The position numbers were made by a program, and so were the translations under genes. A stretch of 64,000 nucleotides of DNA from DATFQI01 sp963816955 (GTDB lineage Bacteria > Actinomycetota > Thermoleophilia > Solirubrobacterales > Solirubrobacteraceae), in NCBI GenBank assembly GCA_963816955.1, contig CAWFME010000011.1, positions 30,368 to 94,367 of the forward strand, given 5' to 3'. Of the stretch, positions 46,462-56,767 are shown in pieces; the stretch's first letter is position 1, and every line of letters starts with the position of its first letter. A model generated the notes under the pieces. It saw nothing but the letters and a program-made list of their open reading frames with translations. It was not told the origin of the DNA and searched no databases.

Positions 46462-47274
46462 ATGACCCCATTGCACACCGCCTCGGCCGTCGAGATCCAT
46501 GACGGCCTTCTGATCCCCTACGTCGAGCAGGGCCACCCGGACGGCGTCCCGGTCGTCCTGCTCCACGGCATCACCGACTCCCACCGCTCCTACGAGCCCG
46601 TGCTCGCGGCGCTGCCGCAGTCGATCCGCGCGATCGCGGTGACGGCGCGCGGGCACGGCGACGCCGGCAAGCCGGCTGACGGCTACGACCAGCCTTCGAT
46701 GGCGGCCGACGTCATCGCGGTCATGGACGCGCTCGGGATCTCGCGAGCGATCATCGCCGGCCACTCGATGGGCTCCTGGACCGCCCGCCGGATCGCGGCG
46801 ACCTACCCCGAGCGGGTGCTCGGCGCCGTGCTGCTCGGCACGTTCGCGAGCTTCCACGAGAACCCGGGCGTCGGCGACCTGAGCGAGGAGTTCCAGGCGC
46901 TCGGGGATCCGATCGACCCTGGCTACGCCCGCGAGTGGCAGGAGAGCACGATGGTCCGGCCGGTCCCCGAGGCCTATATGGAGATGGTGGTCGAGGAGAC
47001 CTGCAAGCCGCCGGCGCACGTCTGGCGCGCCGCACTGGCGGGCCTGGTCGACGACCGCCCGGAGCCGCCCGGGACGATCACCGTGCCGACGCTGCTCTGC
47101 TACGGCGACCGCGACGCGTTCGTCCCGCGCGGCGACCAGGACGAGTTGCTCGCGCGCATCCCCGGCGCTGAGTTGCGGATCTACGAGGGCGGCGGGCACG
47201 CGCTGCACTGGGAGCGCCCGGAGCGCTTCGCTCGCGACCTCGTCGAGTTCGCCGCGACCCGGGTGGCCGCGTAG
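46462..47274 (+). CDS. Alpha/beta hydrolase
   Basis: The 270-residue protein has the oxyanion motif VVLLHGITDSHRSY, nucleophile Ser in IAGHSMGSWTARR, acid Asp in YGDRDAFVP and catalytic His in GGGHALHWERPE. This is a small epoxide-hydrolase or lipase-like serine hydrolase in the cytoplasm. The substrate is unknown. Confidence 0.93.
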   Translation: MTPLHTASAVEIHDGLLIPYVEQGHPDGVPVVLLHGITDSHRSYEPVLAALPQSIRAIAVTARGHGDAGKPADGYDQPSMAADVIAVMDALGISRAIIAGHSMGSWTARRIAATYPERVLGAVLLGTFASFHENPGVGDLSEEFQALGDPIDPGYAREWQESTMVRPVPEAYMEMVVEETCKPPAHVWRAALAGLVDDRPEPPGTITVPTLLCYGDRDAFVPRGDQDELLARIPGAELRIYEGGGHALHWERPERFARDLVEFAATRVAA

Positions 47275-47284
47275 CATCGGCCGC

Positions 47285-47521
47285 ATGCTCGAGCTCCGCC
47301 CGTCGTGTGAGTGCTGCGACCGCGACCTGCCGCCCGATTCCGTCGACGCACGGATCTGCACCTACGAGTGCACCTTCTGCGCTTCCTGCGTGTCGGAGCG
47401 GCTGGGCGGGGTCTGCCCGAACTGCGGCGGAGGGTTCGAGAAGCGGCCGATCCGGCCTCCGGCTGCCCTGGCTCGGCACCCCGCTTCTGCGGTGCGGGTC
47501 TACGCGCCGCAGAACTGCTGA
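47285..47521 (+). CDS. DUF1272 zinc-binding protein
   Basis: The 78-residue protein has the DUF1272 signature: LRPSCECCDRDLPPDS, ICTYECTFCASCV and VCPNCGGGFEKRP. Eight cysteines are placed to hold two zinc ions. Function is unknown. It ends right at the start of the second repeat cluster. Confidence 0.9.
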   Translation: MLELRPSCECCDRDLPPDSVDARICTYECTFCASCVSERLGGVCPNCGGGFEKRPIRPPAALARHPASAVRVYAPQNC

Positions 47522-47542
47522 GGCGTTGGCGTGGCCGGCTCG

Positions 47543-47824
47543 TCGTCACGTCCTCCCGTCGCAGCGCGCGCAAGCTAGCGCTTGAGCGCTCCCGGGAGGA
47601 CGTGCCGCGAGCCGCCATCGGACACGCTCGGCTGCCCGCGACGTACACCACCCTCGTTGGTCTGCCTGGGTGGGGGCAGCTACCGGCAAGCGCCTGGGCC
47701 ATCTGCTCCTTGGGCGTCGCGATCTTCGCCCTTCGGGTCCCGAGGATCGTTCGCGTTCTACCGCCGGCGCAGCAGGCGGGCCCGGCTCAACGATCGCTGC
47801 TCCGCCGACACTTCGCGAGACCTT
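47543..47824 (+). repeat. Dispersed repeat R1, copy b (about 282 bp)
   Basis: It aligns with 1241-1522 along its full length. The opening stem is CACGTCCTCCCG (47547-47558) with CGGGAGGACGTG (47593-47604). Compared with copy a, two pairs changed on both sides (G-C to A-T and T-A to C-G), so pairing is kept. Confidence 0.75.
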
Positions 47825-47840
47825 CAGGTCGCTTTCGCTT

Positions 47841-47921
47841 TCACGCGAAAGCGATAGCGCGAGACCGTGGGCCCTTTCGTGGTGCGATACGCACGCCGAA
47901 GGGGCCCACGCTCAGTGTTGA
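47841..47921 (-). repeat. Dispersed hairpin repeat R4, copy b (81 bp)
   Basis: This is the reverse complement of 5111-5191 with a single difference. The hairpin with CGTGGGCCC/GGGCCCACG arms is intact. Right beside it, TCACGCGAAAGCG occurs again at about 47933. Confidence 0.85.
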
Positions 47922-47985
47922 CTTCACGCGAAAGCGCTAGCCGGCAGACGGCTTCGAGCAGCTTACGTGCCGCGCGGGGGTTGTC

Positions 47986-48060
47986 GCTTATCGCTTTGCG
48001 CGACTAGGAGCACTCGACGGTACGAGCGCCGCGGTGTCCCTCATGCCTCGACGCAGCAGT
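47986..48060 (-). repeat. Short dispersed repeat R2, copy d
   Basis: On the minus strand it reads CTGCTGCGTCGAGGCAT, later GAGTGCTCCTAGTCGCGCAA and AGCGATAAG, closely matching copy a at 2776-2842. The middle part differs. Confidence 0.65.
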
Positions 48061-48280
48061 ACGGGCTCCCGTCGGGCCGAGCTGCTTCTCGTCCGAAGCG
48101 GCAGCGCCATTCTCGCTGCCGCCAAGCCCCGCGGGGACTTCGGCATCAGCCCTGCTCAAGGCCGTGCCGTGATTGGCGCGTCCTGCTGGTTCGTTGGCGT
48201 GTTTCGCCAGTGACGCGAGTGGCGGGCTGACTTAGCTTCTTGCTGCGGCACAAAACGCCGCGGACATCACGACAAGGAGC

Positions 48281-49088
48281 ATGGCAATGGCGACGGTACT
48301 GGTCACCGGCGGGTCGTCGGGGATGGGCAAGGAGACGGCAAAGAAGTTGCTGGATGAGGGTCACACGGTCTACGCCGCCGCTCGCCGGCTGGAGAGGATG
48401 CAGGACTTGGCGGAGCTCGGCGTGACGGTGCTGGCGATGGACATCACCAAGGACGAGGAGATCGTCGCGGTAGTGGACCGGATCGCCGCCGAGCAGGGCG
48501 GCATCGACGTGCTCGTCAACAACGCCGGATTCGGGATGTATCGGGGCGATGGAGGACACCGAGATCGCCGACGCTCGCTACCAGTTCGAGGTCAACCTGT
48601 TCGGCGCTGCGCGCCTGACCCAACTGGCGCTGCCCTACATGCGCGAGCGCGGTGCGGGCAAGATCGTCAACGTGTCCTCGATGGGCGGCAAGGTCTACAC
48701 GCCGCTGGGCTCGTGGTACCACGCGTCCAAGCACGCTCTCGAAGGGTGGTCTGACTGCCTGCGAATCGAGCTCGCGCCATTCGGGATCGACGTGATCATC
48801 ATCGAGCCGGGCGCGATCGAGACCGAGTTCGGCGCGGTGATGGCCGGGCCGATGCTCGAGCGGTCGGGCGAGTCGGCCTACCGCGACCTGGCGCAGGCGC
48901 TCGCCAAGGCCAGCAGCATGACCGGGTCGCCCCCGACGCTGATCGCGGAGCTGATCGTCAAGGCGATCAAGGCGCGGCGGCCCCGGACGCGATACGTCGC
49001 CGGCAAGTACGCCCGGCCGCTGATGATGACGCGCAGGCTGCTGGGCGACCGCGGCTTCGACCGCGTCGTGATGCAGGTGGTGCGATGA
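48281..49088 (+). CDS. Short-chain dehydrogenase/reductase (frame broken once)
   Basis: AAGGAGC precedes the ATG. The repaired protein of 268 residues has TGGSSGMGKETAKKL for cofactor binding, NNAGFGMY and the catalytic YHASK. An extra C near 48541 (TATCGGGG) breaks the frame between NNAGFGMY and GAMEDTE. The second part ends with KYARPLMMTRRLLGDRGFD, usual for actinobacterial oxidoreductases of this group. It overlaps the AraC gene by ATGA. Confidence 0.9.
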
Positions 49089-50087
49089 GCGCGGGAGGAT
49101 TCGCCGTCCCGGTCGGCATGCGGGCGCTGCTGTCCGACCTCGGAGTGGCGCCCGCGAATGTGCTGCGGCGGGCGTCGCTACCGGCCGACCTGCTCGCGCG
49201 TCCGTCGGTGACGCTCACTCCGGAGAAGTACTTCGCGTTCTTTGAGGCGATCGAGGCCGAGGCGGATGAGCCCAACCTGCCGATCGCGATCGGGCGTGCG
49301 ATCTCGGTCGAGGTGTTCGACCCGCCGATCTTCGCCGCGCTTTGCAGCCCCAACTTGATTGTCGCGGCCGAGCGGATCGCTCAGTACAAGCAGTTGATCG
49401 GACCCTTGCGCCTGAACGTCACGCAGGGGCCGGCGGGGACGACGCTCACGCTCGCGTGGCCCGTGCTCCACGATCCGCCGCAGGTGCTGGCGATCAGCGA
49501 GCTCGTGTTCTGGGTCGCACTTGGGCGCATCGCGACCCGCACCGACGTCCGCCCCGTCCGCGTCACAACCGCTTCGCCGCCGCTCGACACGCGCGCGTAC
49601 GAGCACTACCTCGGCGTTGCGATCACTGAAGCGGCTGAAGAATCGATCACGTTCTCTGTCATGGATGCGCGGCGCCCGTTCCTGACGGCCGACGAAGCGC
49701 ACCTGGGAGTTCTTCGAGCCCGAGCTACGACGCCGGCTATCTGAGCTCGACGACGGCGCGTCGACCGCGGAACGCGCTCGCGCGACCTTGATCGAGTTGC
49801 TGCCCGCGGGCCGGGCGACAATGCCGGCAGTCGCCGGCGAACTCGCGATCAGCACCAGGACGCTGCAGCGCCGACTCCAAGAAGAGAACACGAGCTTCCA
49901 GGCCGTTCTGGCCCAGACCCGCGAGGCGCTCGCCCGACATTATCTCGCCAGCGGACGCCTCACGGCTGGCGAGATCTCGTTCCTACTGGGCTACAGCGAC
50001 CCGAACTCGTTCTACCGCGCCTTCCACGTGTGGACCGGCCAGACCGCGCAGCACTCCCGCACGCTCGGCCGCCTCTCGTCAGCCTAG
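49085..50087 (+). CDS. AraC family regulator (frame broken once)
   Basis: The N-terminal part is the arabinose-binding-like domain found in OruR-type regulators (PVGMRALLSDLGVAPANVLR, AISELVFWVALGRIAT). The frame shifts near 49707 (CACCTGGGAGTTC) and continues with FFEPELRRRLSELDDG. The HTH_18 domain then follows: AGELAISTRTLQRRLQEENT and ISFLLGYSDPNSFYRAFHVW. The total is about 334 residues. It probably controls the overlapping SDR gene. Confidence 0.88.
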
Positions 50088-50230
50088 ATCCGACACCAGG
50101 CCGCGGCCCGGCTGGCTGCGGCGGAGCGCTTGCGCATTGACTCGCCGCACCCGCAGTTCCGTCCCGCCGTTCGTTCCGCGTTCGCATGGTCGCGGCGGCC
50201 AGTCCCTCGGCCGTTGCGACTGCAGGTTTC

Positions 50231-51812
50231 CATGGAGGCTGTTGCGTAAATGCCCGGGCCTTCGGGGCGTTCCCGCGGGAACGTCGGTGTTGTCGGCCGG
50301 AGCGTGCCCGTTGATTGGGTGCCGGAGGCGGGCCTCAGGCGGCGATCGGTGTCGTGGTGTGCCGCCAGAGCTTGAGGAGGTTGTGGGTGGCGGTGATGAG
50401 TCGCCATTCCGAGCGGCGGCGGCTCTGCCGCGGCGTTGGAAGCGGTCGATGCGGCGGTTGAACTTGGTGTGCGCGAAGACGGGCTCGATCATCGCGTTGG
50501 CGTTTGGCGTAGAGCTCGCCGCCGGCGGTCGGTGGCAAGGACGCGTGCGCATGAACGCGTAGAGGCCGCCGTCCCAGCCCGGCCGGGCGCCCTTGCGCTT
50601 GTTGGCGTCGGGCGGGATCAGGACCGCGATGCCCGCGCGCGGCGAGCGCTCTGCATCTGTCGCTGGTGCCAGTAGCCGGCGTCGGCGAGCACCACCTCGG
50701 GCGCGTCGGTGACGCCGGGCGGCGCGCAGCTCGCGCGTCGGCGGCGTCGACCATCGGCTCGAGCTGCCCGAAGTCCGCTGAGGAGCGTGACCTCGGCGGC
50801 GATCACGATCTGGTGCTCGTTGCTGACCGCCTGGGCGTTGTAGCCCTGCACCCAGCCGCGCAGCGTCTTGACGTTGCGCGAGTCGGGGTCGGTGAGGTTG
50901 ACCTTGCCCTGCGGCGGCGCCGGCGGCGTGTAGGGCTTCGGCGGCGTGCGCGCCGAAGCGGCGCCCGTCCTTCATCACCCCGCGCGCCCGGTAGGCCTCG
51001 TAGGCCGGCGTTCGCGCGCCACTCGACGTCTCGAGCTCCTCCTCCAGCCGCCGTTTGGCCTCCCGCAGCCGCTGTCGGCCGCGAGCGCGGGATCGGCCGG
51101 GCCTCCTCGGCGCGCCGCTGCATCGAGCCGGCGCTTGGCCTCGCGCAGCCACTCGCGCCGGCCCTGCGCCGGTGGCGAGCTCCGGCGGCAGCTCGTCGCC
51201 GCGCGCGTCGCCGAAGCTGCTCGTCCTCCTCGCGTCGACCGCATCGGCCTCCTCGAGGATCTCGCGCGCGATCTGCTCGTAGTCGCGGGTCGCGCGCTCA
51301 GACGCGTTCGCCTGCACCTTGGTCCCGTCGACCGCGATCACCCCGACCCCGACCAGCCCGGCCTCAGCGCAAAGCGCCAGCACCTGGCCGAACAGGTCGG
51401 CCAGCGCGCGCTCGTGGCGCTGGCGGAACCGCGCGATCGTCGTGTGATCGGGCGCCTGGTTGGCGCGAGATCACGCGCGAACGCGACGTCCTCGACGCAG
51501 CGCCGCTCGATCCGCCGCGAAGACCGCTCACCGATCGCGTAGGCGTAGAGCAACAGCGCGACCATCATCGCCGGATCGTGCGCCGCGCGCCCATGCCCGT
51601 CCGCGCGATACGCCGCGTAGAACGCGGCCAGATCGAGCTGCGTCGACGGCGTCGATCACGAACCACGCGAAATGATCCTCCGGCAACCACTCACGCAAGC
51701 TCGGCGGCAACAACAACTCCTGCTCGCGATCACACGCCATGAAGTTCTGCGGCATGCCCGAAATCGTCTTAACCACCCGGACAGACCGCCCCTTTATGCA
51801 ACAGCCTCCATG
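50231..51812 (-). mobile_element. IS1182-family insertion sequence, degenerate
   Basis: The element is about 1.58 kb. Its ends are inverted repeats: CATGGAGGCTGTTGCGTAAA at the left (50231-50250) and the matching reverse complement at the right (about 51791-51812, one or two differences). It contains one transposase gene on the minus strand. I could not define a target duplication. It sits between the AraC gene and the solute-binding protein gene. Confidence 0.8.
50335..51755 (-). pseudogene. IS1182-family transposase, multiply frameshifted
   Basis: Pieces in all three minus frames rebuild an IS1182 DDE transposase of about 470 residues. They are QELLLPPSLREWLPEDHFAW at the start, ALLLYAYAIGERSSRRIERR, VGVIAVDGTKVQANASERAT, the helical EILEEADAVDAR region, IPPDANKRKGARPGWDG, and the end ATHNLLKLWRHTTTPIAA. 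At least six single-base breaks occur. As written it cannot make an active enzyme, although the density of breaks in this part of the window leaves sequence error open. Confidence 0.85.
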
Positions 51813-51979
51813 CAACAGGACACTGAGGTTCCCCGCGATCGCGACGGACCAACGCGCTGCTCCTATCGCCTGCCAGGAGCAGCTCGCTGCTTATGCTGCG
51901 GAGTGTCGCAATGCGCGAGGTCCAGCACTCCGCTCACCCTCACGATCGGTGCGATGCAGGGTCATCTCGTCGGGTTGCA

Positions 51980-53203
51980 TCACTGCGGCGCCTGGACTGC
52001 GCCGACGTAGCGGAGAGCTCCACGGCGAACGCGATACAGACCGTATGTGCGCAGGGTCGTGTCGCCGAACGGATCGAAGCCGTAGAGCCCGAGCACGCTC
52101 GGCCGGTCGGTCGTTGAACGCAGCCACTCGAGCACGGCGGAGCGGTCCGTGCCGACCGCGGAAACGGCGTCGAGGAGGAGCAGCATCGCTTCGTAGCCGT
52201 AGATGGCGTACGGATCCGGGCGCGGATCGTCGTAGCGATCTGTGTAGCGATCGAAGAACGCCCGGCCAGCCGGCGGATACGCATCCGGCGCAAGGGTTGC
52301 GACGGTGAACAGGAAGCGGCGCGCCACGCGCCGTGAGATCCCGCCCTCCCGCGGGTCCGTGAATCCGCGCTCGGCGATTCCGTCGCTGCCGAAGAACCGC
52401 GTGCGACGCAGGCGGCGACCGAGCTCGTTGACCATCAGGACCGCGCTGTTGGCGGTGATGCTCGTGTACGCGACGCAGTCCGGCCGCCGCCGGGCGACGT
52501 GCCGCATCTGCGTCGTGGGGGAGCTGGGACGGACGGCGTGGGTCACGACGATCCTCAGCCCGAGCTTGCGTGCGTGGCGGCGAACCAGGATGCCCATCCC
52601 ACGCCCGTAGACCTCGCGGTCGGCGACCGACGCGACGCGGCGACAGCCACGGTCGCGCATCGCCGCCGCGAGCGCCGCGGCCTGGACCCGGTCGTTGGCC
52701 GCGATGCGGAAGTAGTGCCGGACGCGCGGGTAGTACTTGTCCGGTTCGCCGGGACTCGTGCCCGCGCCGCCCCGCGTCAGCCCGATATGGGTGTTCGACG
52801 GGCTGATCTGGGCGATGCCCGCCTCGCTGAGGAACGGCATCGAGATCGCGCTGGCTCCTGAGTTGAACTCGCCGATGTAGCCCACGGTCGACGGATCGCC
52901 GGCCGCGCGCCGGGCGTTCCGCGCGGTTCGCTCGGGGATCCAGGCGCCGGCGGCCGCGGTCGCGTCGTTGAGCGAGACGTAGCGAACGGGATGCTGACCG
53001 GCGACTCCACCTCGCTCCTCGAGCGCCAGTCGCGCGCCGCGGACCACCGCCACGGTCTGCGGACGCGCGGCCCCGCTCAGCGGCAGGCTCGAGTAGACGG
53101 TCACCGTCTCGGCCTGGTGCGCGGACGTCCCGTCCGCCCCTGCCGCCGCCGCGATGACCGCAAGCACCGACGCCACGCCCAGGATCGTCCCGATGGTGCG
53201 CAC
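51980..53203 (-). CDS. Branched-chain-amino-acid-type ABC substrate-binding protein
   Basis: From GTG 53203 the protein has 407 residues. A signal peptide (RTIGTILGVASVLAVIAAAA) is followed by a type 4 (LivJ-like) binding fold: VYSSLPLSGAARPQTVAVVR, VGYIGEFNSGASAISMPFLS, FRIAANDRVQAAALAAAM and IYGYEAMLLLLDAV. No lipobox Cys is present. No permease or ATPase gene is near, so it is an orphan receptor or pairs with a distant transporter. Confidence 0.9.
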   Translation of the reverse strand: MRTIGTILGVASVLAVIAAAAGADGTSAHQAETVTVYSSLPLSGAARPQTVAVVRGARLALEERGGVAGQHPVRYVSLNDATAAAGAWIPERTARNARRAAGDPSTVGYIGEFNSGASAISMPFLSEAGIAQISPSNTHIGLTRGGAGTSPGEPDKYYPRVRHYFRIAANDRVQAAALAAAMRDRGCRRVASVADREVYGRGMGILVRRHARKLGLRIVVTHAVRPSSPTTQMRHVARRRPDCVAYTSITANSAVLMVNELGRRLRRTRFFGSDGIAERGFTDPREGGISRRVARRFLFTVATLAPDAYPPAGRAFFDRYTDRYDDPRPDPYAIYGYEAMLLLLDAVSAVGTDRSAVLEWLRSTTDRPSVLGLYGFDPFGDTTLRTYGLYRVRRGALRYVGAVQAPQ

Positions 53204-53328
53204 TCGCCCGCTCCTTCGCTGTCCGTCCGCGTGTCCGTGACGAGTCCCATGTTCTCCCAATGTTTCACCAATCACCTGGCGGGAGGCTGACGCACCCCTC
53301 CCTGATGGCGCGCGAAAGGAGACCTCAC

Positions 53329-53891
53329 GTGCGCACGCATTCCCTGGCCGGCCGGCTCGGCCTTCTGACCGTCCTCGCCCTGGTGGGCGCCCTGGTCGTG
53401 GCGCTGCCCGCCTCGGCCGCCGGGCAGCCGGGCGCTCCGAGCGTCCCCAAAAGCCGGCCAAGCACCTGATCAAGAAGGCCGGCAAGCGCAAGCCGATCGC
53501 GCGTGCGGCGAGCTGTTACGCGCCGATGGTCGGGGACTGGAAGAACATCACGAGCACCAACGCCATGACCCGCACGGTCGTCGACTTCGCATGCAACGAC
53601 GTGATCCTCTGCGACCAGTGGGGCAACTGCTCCGGCGGCGACTCGGATCACTCGATGCGGCCGTTCGGCAAGTGCCACCCGACCGACTGCAACTGGGGCC
53701 GGCTCCGCGCCTACGACATGGGCGACGGCTGGATCCGCTCGATCTACAACTTCGGCTTCAAGAGCAGCCACGTGTGGCTGAAGACCTACAACTACTGGGG
53801 CCTGACCTACCTGCGCGTGTGGGTCTACAACGACTTCACGCCCGCAGACGGACGGACGGACTACACGACCGACGAGTGGATGCTGCGCTGA
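53329..53891 (+). CDS. Secreted small protein with CHPTDCNWG motif (frame broken once)
   Basis: AAAGGAG precedes GTG 53329. A signal peptide (LGLLTVLALVGALVVALPAS) is followed by a linker with a frame break at an AAAA run near 53452, best explained by one missing base. The mature part has six Cys, GKCHPTDCNWGRLRAYDMG and a beta-rich end (YLRVWVYNDFTPADGRTDYT). I recall this CHPTDC[DN]WG motif from uncharacterised secreted proteins of several bacterial phyla; no function is known. Confidence 0.8.
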
Positions 53892-53967
53892 CGCACGGCT
53901 CAGCGGCGCGACGGCAGGACCGTCGCGCCGCCTGCCGCCACGGCGCCCCAGCGCGTATGTTGGCGGC

Positions 53968-54540
53968 ATGACCGCACCGGCGATCGTGCTGCTCGGTCCG
54001 CCGGGCAGCGGGAAGGGCACGCAGGCCTTCCGCCTGCGCGACGGGCTCGGCTTCGTCCCGCTCTCGACCGGCGACCTGCTGCGCCAGGCGCGCGGTGCCG
54101 GGACCGACCTCGGGCGCCAGGCCGCGGACTACATGGACCGCGGCGAGCTCGTGCCCGACGAGGTGGTCGTCGCCGTGATGCGCGCCGCGGTCGGCGGCAT
54201 CGAGGACCGGCCGGTCCTGCTCGACGGGTTCCCGCGCACGGTGGCGCAGGCCGACGCGCTGGCGAGCGCGCTCGGGGACCGCGGGCGCAAGCTGACCGAC
54301 GCCGTCTTCATCGACGTGCCGGACGACCTGGTGGTCGAGCGGATCAGCGGCCGCGATCAGGGCCGTGAGGACGACCGGCCGGAGACGGTCCGCGAGCGGC
54401 TCCGGGTCTACCACCGCGAGACCGAGCCGCTGATCGGCTACTACGACGAGCGGGGGCTGCTGCGGCGGGTCGACGGCGCCGGCGACGCCGACGAGGTCCA
54501 CGAAGCGGTGCTACGCGGGCTCGGGCATCGGCCTGCGTGA
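53968..54540 (+). CDS. adk: Adenylate kinase-like nucleoside monophosphate kinase
   Basis: The 190-residue protein has the P-loop GPPGSGKGTQ, the NMP-binding FVPLSTGDLLRQ and the signature VLLDGFPRTVAQADAL. The LID is the short form (ISGRDQGREDDRPETVRERL), as in actinobacterial adenylate kinases. It is not in the ribosomal-protein cluster where the main adk normally lies, so this may be a second copy. It overlaps the convergent EamA gene by 30 bp. Confidence 0.88.
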   Translation: MTAPAIVLLGPPGSGKGTQAFRLRDGLGFVPLSTGDLLRQARGAGTDLGRQAADYMDRGELVPDEVVVAVMRAAVGGIEDRPVLLDGFPRTVAQADALASALGDRGRKLTDAVFIDVPDDLVVERISGRDQGREDDRPETVRERLRVYHRETEPLIGYYDERGLLRRVDGAGDADEVHEAVLRGLGHRPA

Positions 54541-55420
54541 CGCCCTGCGGCGCAGGGCGACCGAGACGAGGCCGGCGAGGATGCAGCCGACGCCGGCGAG
54601 CTGGAGCGCGCTCGGGTCCTCGCCGAGCAGGATCACGCCGAGCAGCACCGCGCAGACCGGCTGGATGGTGAGCGTGATCGAGGTGAGCGCCGCCGGCAGC
54701 CGCGGCAGCGAGACGGCGATCAGCAGCCAGCCGAGCACCTGCGACGTCAGCGCGAGCAGCAGCAGCCAGCCGTGGGCGGGCCAGGCCGGCACGAGGTCGA
54801 CGTCGCCGATCGCGAGGCCCGCGACGGCGGCAGCCGCGGTGGCGACCACCGTGGTGTCGAACAGCGGGCCGGCAGGCCGGCGCAGGTCGGAGCTTCCCTG
54901 GCGCAGCACGAGGATGAAGCCCGCGTACGTGATCCCGGTGAGCGCGCCGAACAGCACGCCGCGCAGCGGGTTCTCGCCATAGGCGCCGGTCTCGAGCACG
55001 CCCGAGATCAACACGATGCCGCTGCAGACGAGCGGCAGCGCCAGCAGGATCCGCGACTGCACGCGCTCGCCCAGCACGAGCCATGCCACGAAGGGCACGA
55101 CGACGACCTGCAGATTGCCGAGCACGGTGGAGAGGCCGGCGCCGACGTCGGCGATCGCGTAGTGCCAGAACACCAGGTCGGCGGCGAAGAAGAGGCCGGC
55201 GGGGACCGCCAGCCGGCGCCCGCGCAGCGGGCGCCGGCCGTAGCGGCGATCCTCCAGCCACGCGAGCAGGCCGAGCACCGGCAGCGCGTACGACGCAGCG
55301 GAAGACCGCCGCCGTGGCGGGTGCCACCTCGGCGAGCGAGACGAGGATCGCCGAGAAGGCGATCGTGAGGGCGCCGGCGACGGCGGCCGCGGCGGGCCGC
55401 CGGTGCAGCAGTCCGCCTAT
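54511..55420 (-). CDS. EamA/DMT family transporter (frame broken, start unclear)
   Basis: The protein is about 300 residues with ten hydrophobic segments in two EamA repeats. Examples are SAILVSLAEVAPATAAVFR in the first repeat and LTSITLTIQPVCAVLLGVIL in the last. One extra base near 55294 breaks the frame just after FRC. No good start codon is visible, and the N-terminus touches the fumarase stop. Such proteins export amino acids or other metabolites; the substrate is unknown. Confidence 0.82.
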
Positions 55421-56750
55421 GCCTGGGACCCCGCGGCGATCTTCCGCAGGTCGAGCGCCTCGTCGAGCGTCGCCTCGTCGACGCCGTGCTCGCGCGCGAC
55501 CTCGCGCAGCGGTGCGGCCGCTCGCGGCGGCGTCCTTGACGATCTCGGCCGCCTTGTCGTAGCCGATGAACGGGTTGAGCGCGGTGGCCACGGCCAGCGT
55601 GCCCTCGGCCGAGCGCCTCGCAGCCGGCGAGGTTCGCCTCGATGCCCTCGACGCACTTCTCCGCGAACAGCGCCGTGGCGGTCGTGAGCAGGTGGATCGA
55701 CTGGAGCAGGTTGCGCGCCATCAGCGGGATCCGCACGTTGAGCTCGAACTGGCCCTGCAGGCCGCCGACGGTGATCGCGGTGTCGTTGCCGATCACCTGC
55801 GCGCTGACCTGGAGCACGACCTCGGGGATGCACCGGGTTGACCTTGCCGGGCATGATCGAGGAGCCCTTCTGCAGCTCGGGCAGGAAGATCTCGCCGATG
55901 CCGGCGCGCGGGCCGGAGCCCATCAGCGCGAGGTCGTTCGCGATCTTGGTCAGCGAGACGGCGATCACCTTCAGCGCGCCCGACAGCTCGACCAGCGCGT
56001 CGCGGTTGCCCTGCGCCTCGAACGGGTCCTCGGGCGGCGCGGATCTCCAGCCCGGTGTCGGCGCTCAGCGTCTCGCGCACCTTGGCGGCGAAGTCGCGGG
56101 TGGGTGTTGAGGCCGGTGCCGGTGGCGGTGCCGCCGAGCGGGATCTGCGCGACCTGCGGGAGCGCCGCCTCCACGCGCCGGCGGCCGAGCCGGATCTGCG
56201 CGGCGTAGCCCGCGAACTCCTGGCCGAGCGTGACCGGAACCGCGTCCATCAGATGCGTGCGGCCGGACTTGACGATGTCCTTGAACGCGGTCGCCTTGTC
56301 GGCGAACGCCGTCTCGAGCCGCTCGAGCGCGGGCAGCAGCCGGTTGGTCGCCTCGTCGAGCGCGGCGAGGTGGACGGCGCTCGGGAACACGTCGTTCGAC
56401 GACTGGCCCATGTTCACGTGGTCGTTGGGGTGCGCGCCCTCGCCCGCCAGCGCGGCGATGACCTCGTTGGCGTTCATGTTCGACGACGTGCCGGAGCCGG
56501 TCTGGAAGACGTCGATCGGGAACTGGTCGTCATGGCCGCCCTGCGCGATCGCGTCACCGCCCGCCGCGATCCGCTGGGCGAGCTCGGCATCGAGCAGCCC
56601 GAGCTCGGCGTTCGCGCGCGCGGCCGCGCCCTTGATGCGGCCGAGCCAGCGCACGACGGCCACCGGCACGCGCTCGCCCGACACCGGGAAGTTCGCGACC
56701 GCCTTGCGGGTCTCCCCGCCCCACAGCTCCTCTGTCGTCTCAACGCTCAT
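55417..56750 (-). CDS. fumC: Fumarate hydratase class II (frame broken several times)
   Basis: The repaired protein of about 440 residues is a FumC: TGSGTSSNMNANEVIAALAG, NDHVNMGQSSNDVFPSAVHL, SGRTHLMDAVPVTLGQEF and the superfamily signature GSSIMPGKVNPV. Breaks are near 56103, 56037, 55830, 55615 and 55520, mostly one extra base each. The C-terminus ends KIAAGSQA. It converts fumarate to malate in the TCA cycle. Confidence 0.9.
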
Positions 56751-56767
56751 GCCCACAACGCTAGCGC

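Larger units (their letters stand above)
47522..48280. other. Gene-free stretch holding repeats R1b, R4b and R2d
   Basis: These 759 bases contain one copy each of three repeat families that also occur at 1.2-5.2 kb. Open frames that cross it, up to 209 residues, are made of repeat sequence and carry no domain. The last 200 bases before the SDR gene show nothing clear. Confidence 0.6.

Noticed and set aside
47311..47940. A 209-codon plus-strand frame
   Set aside because: It runs out of frame through the DUF1272 gene and then through R1b and R4b; composition is that of a shadow.
51813..51979. A gene or extra IS end right of the IS element
   Set aside because: Frames here are short antisense or shadow frames; no clear target duplication or second inverted end was found.
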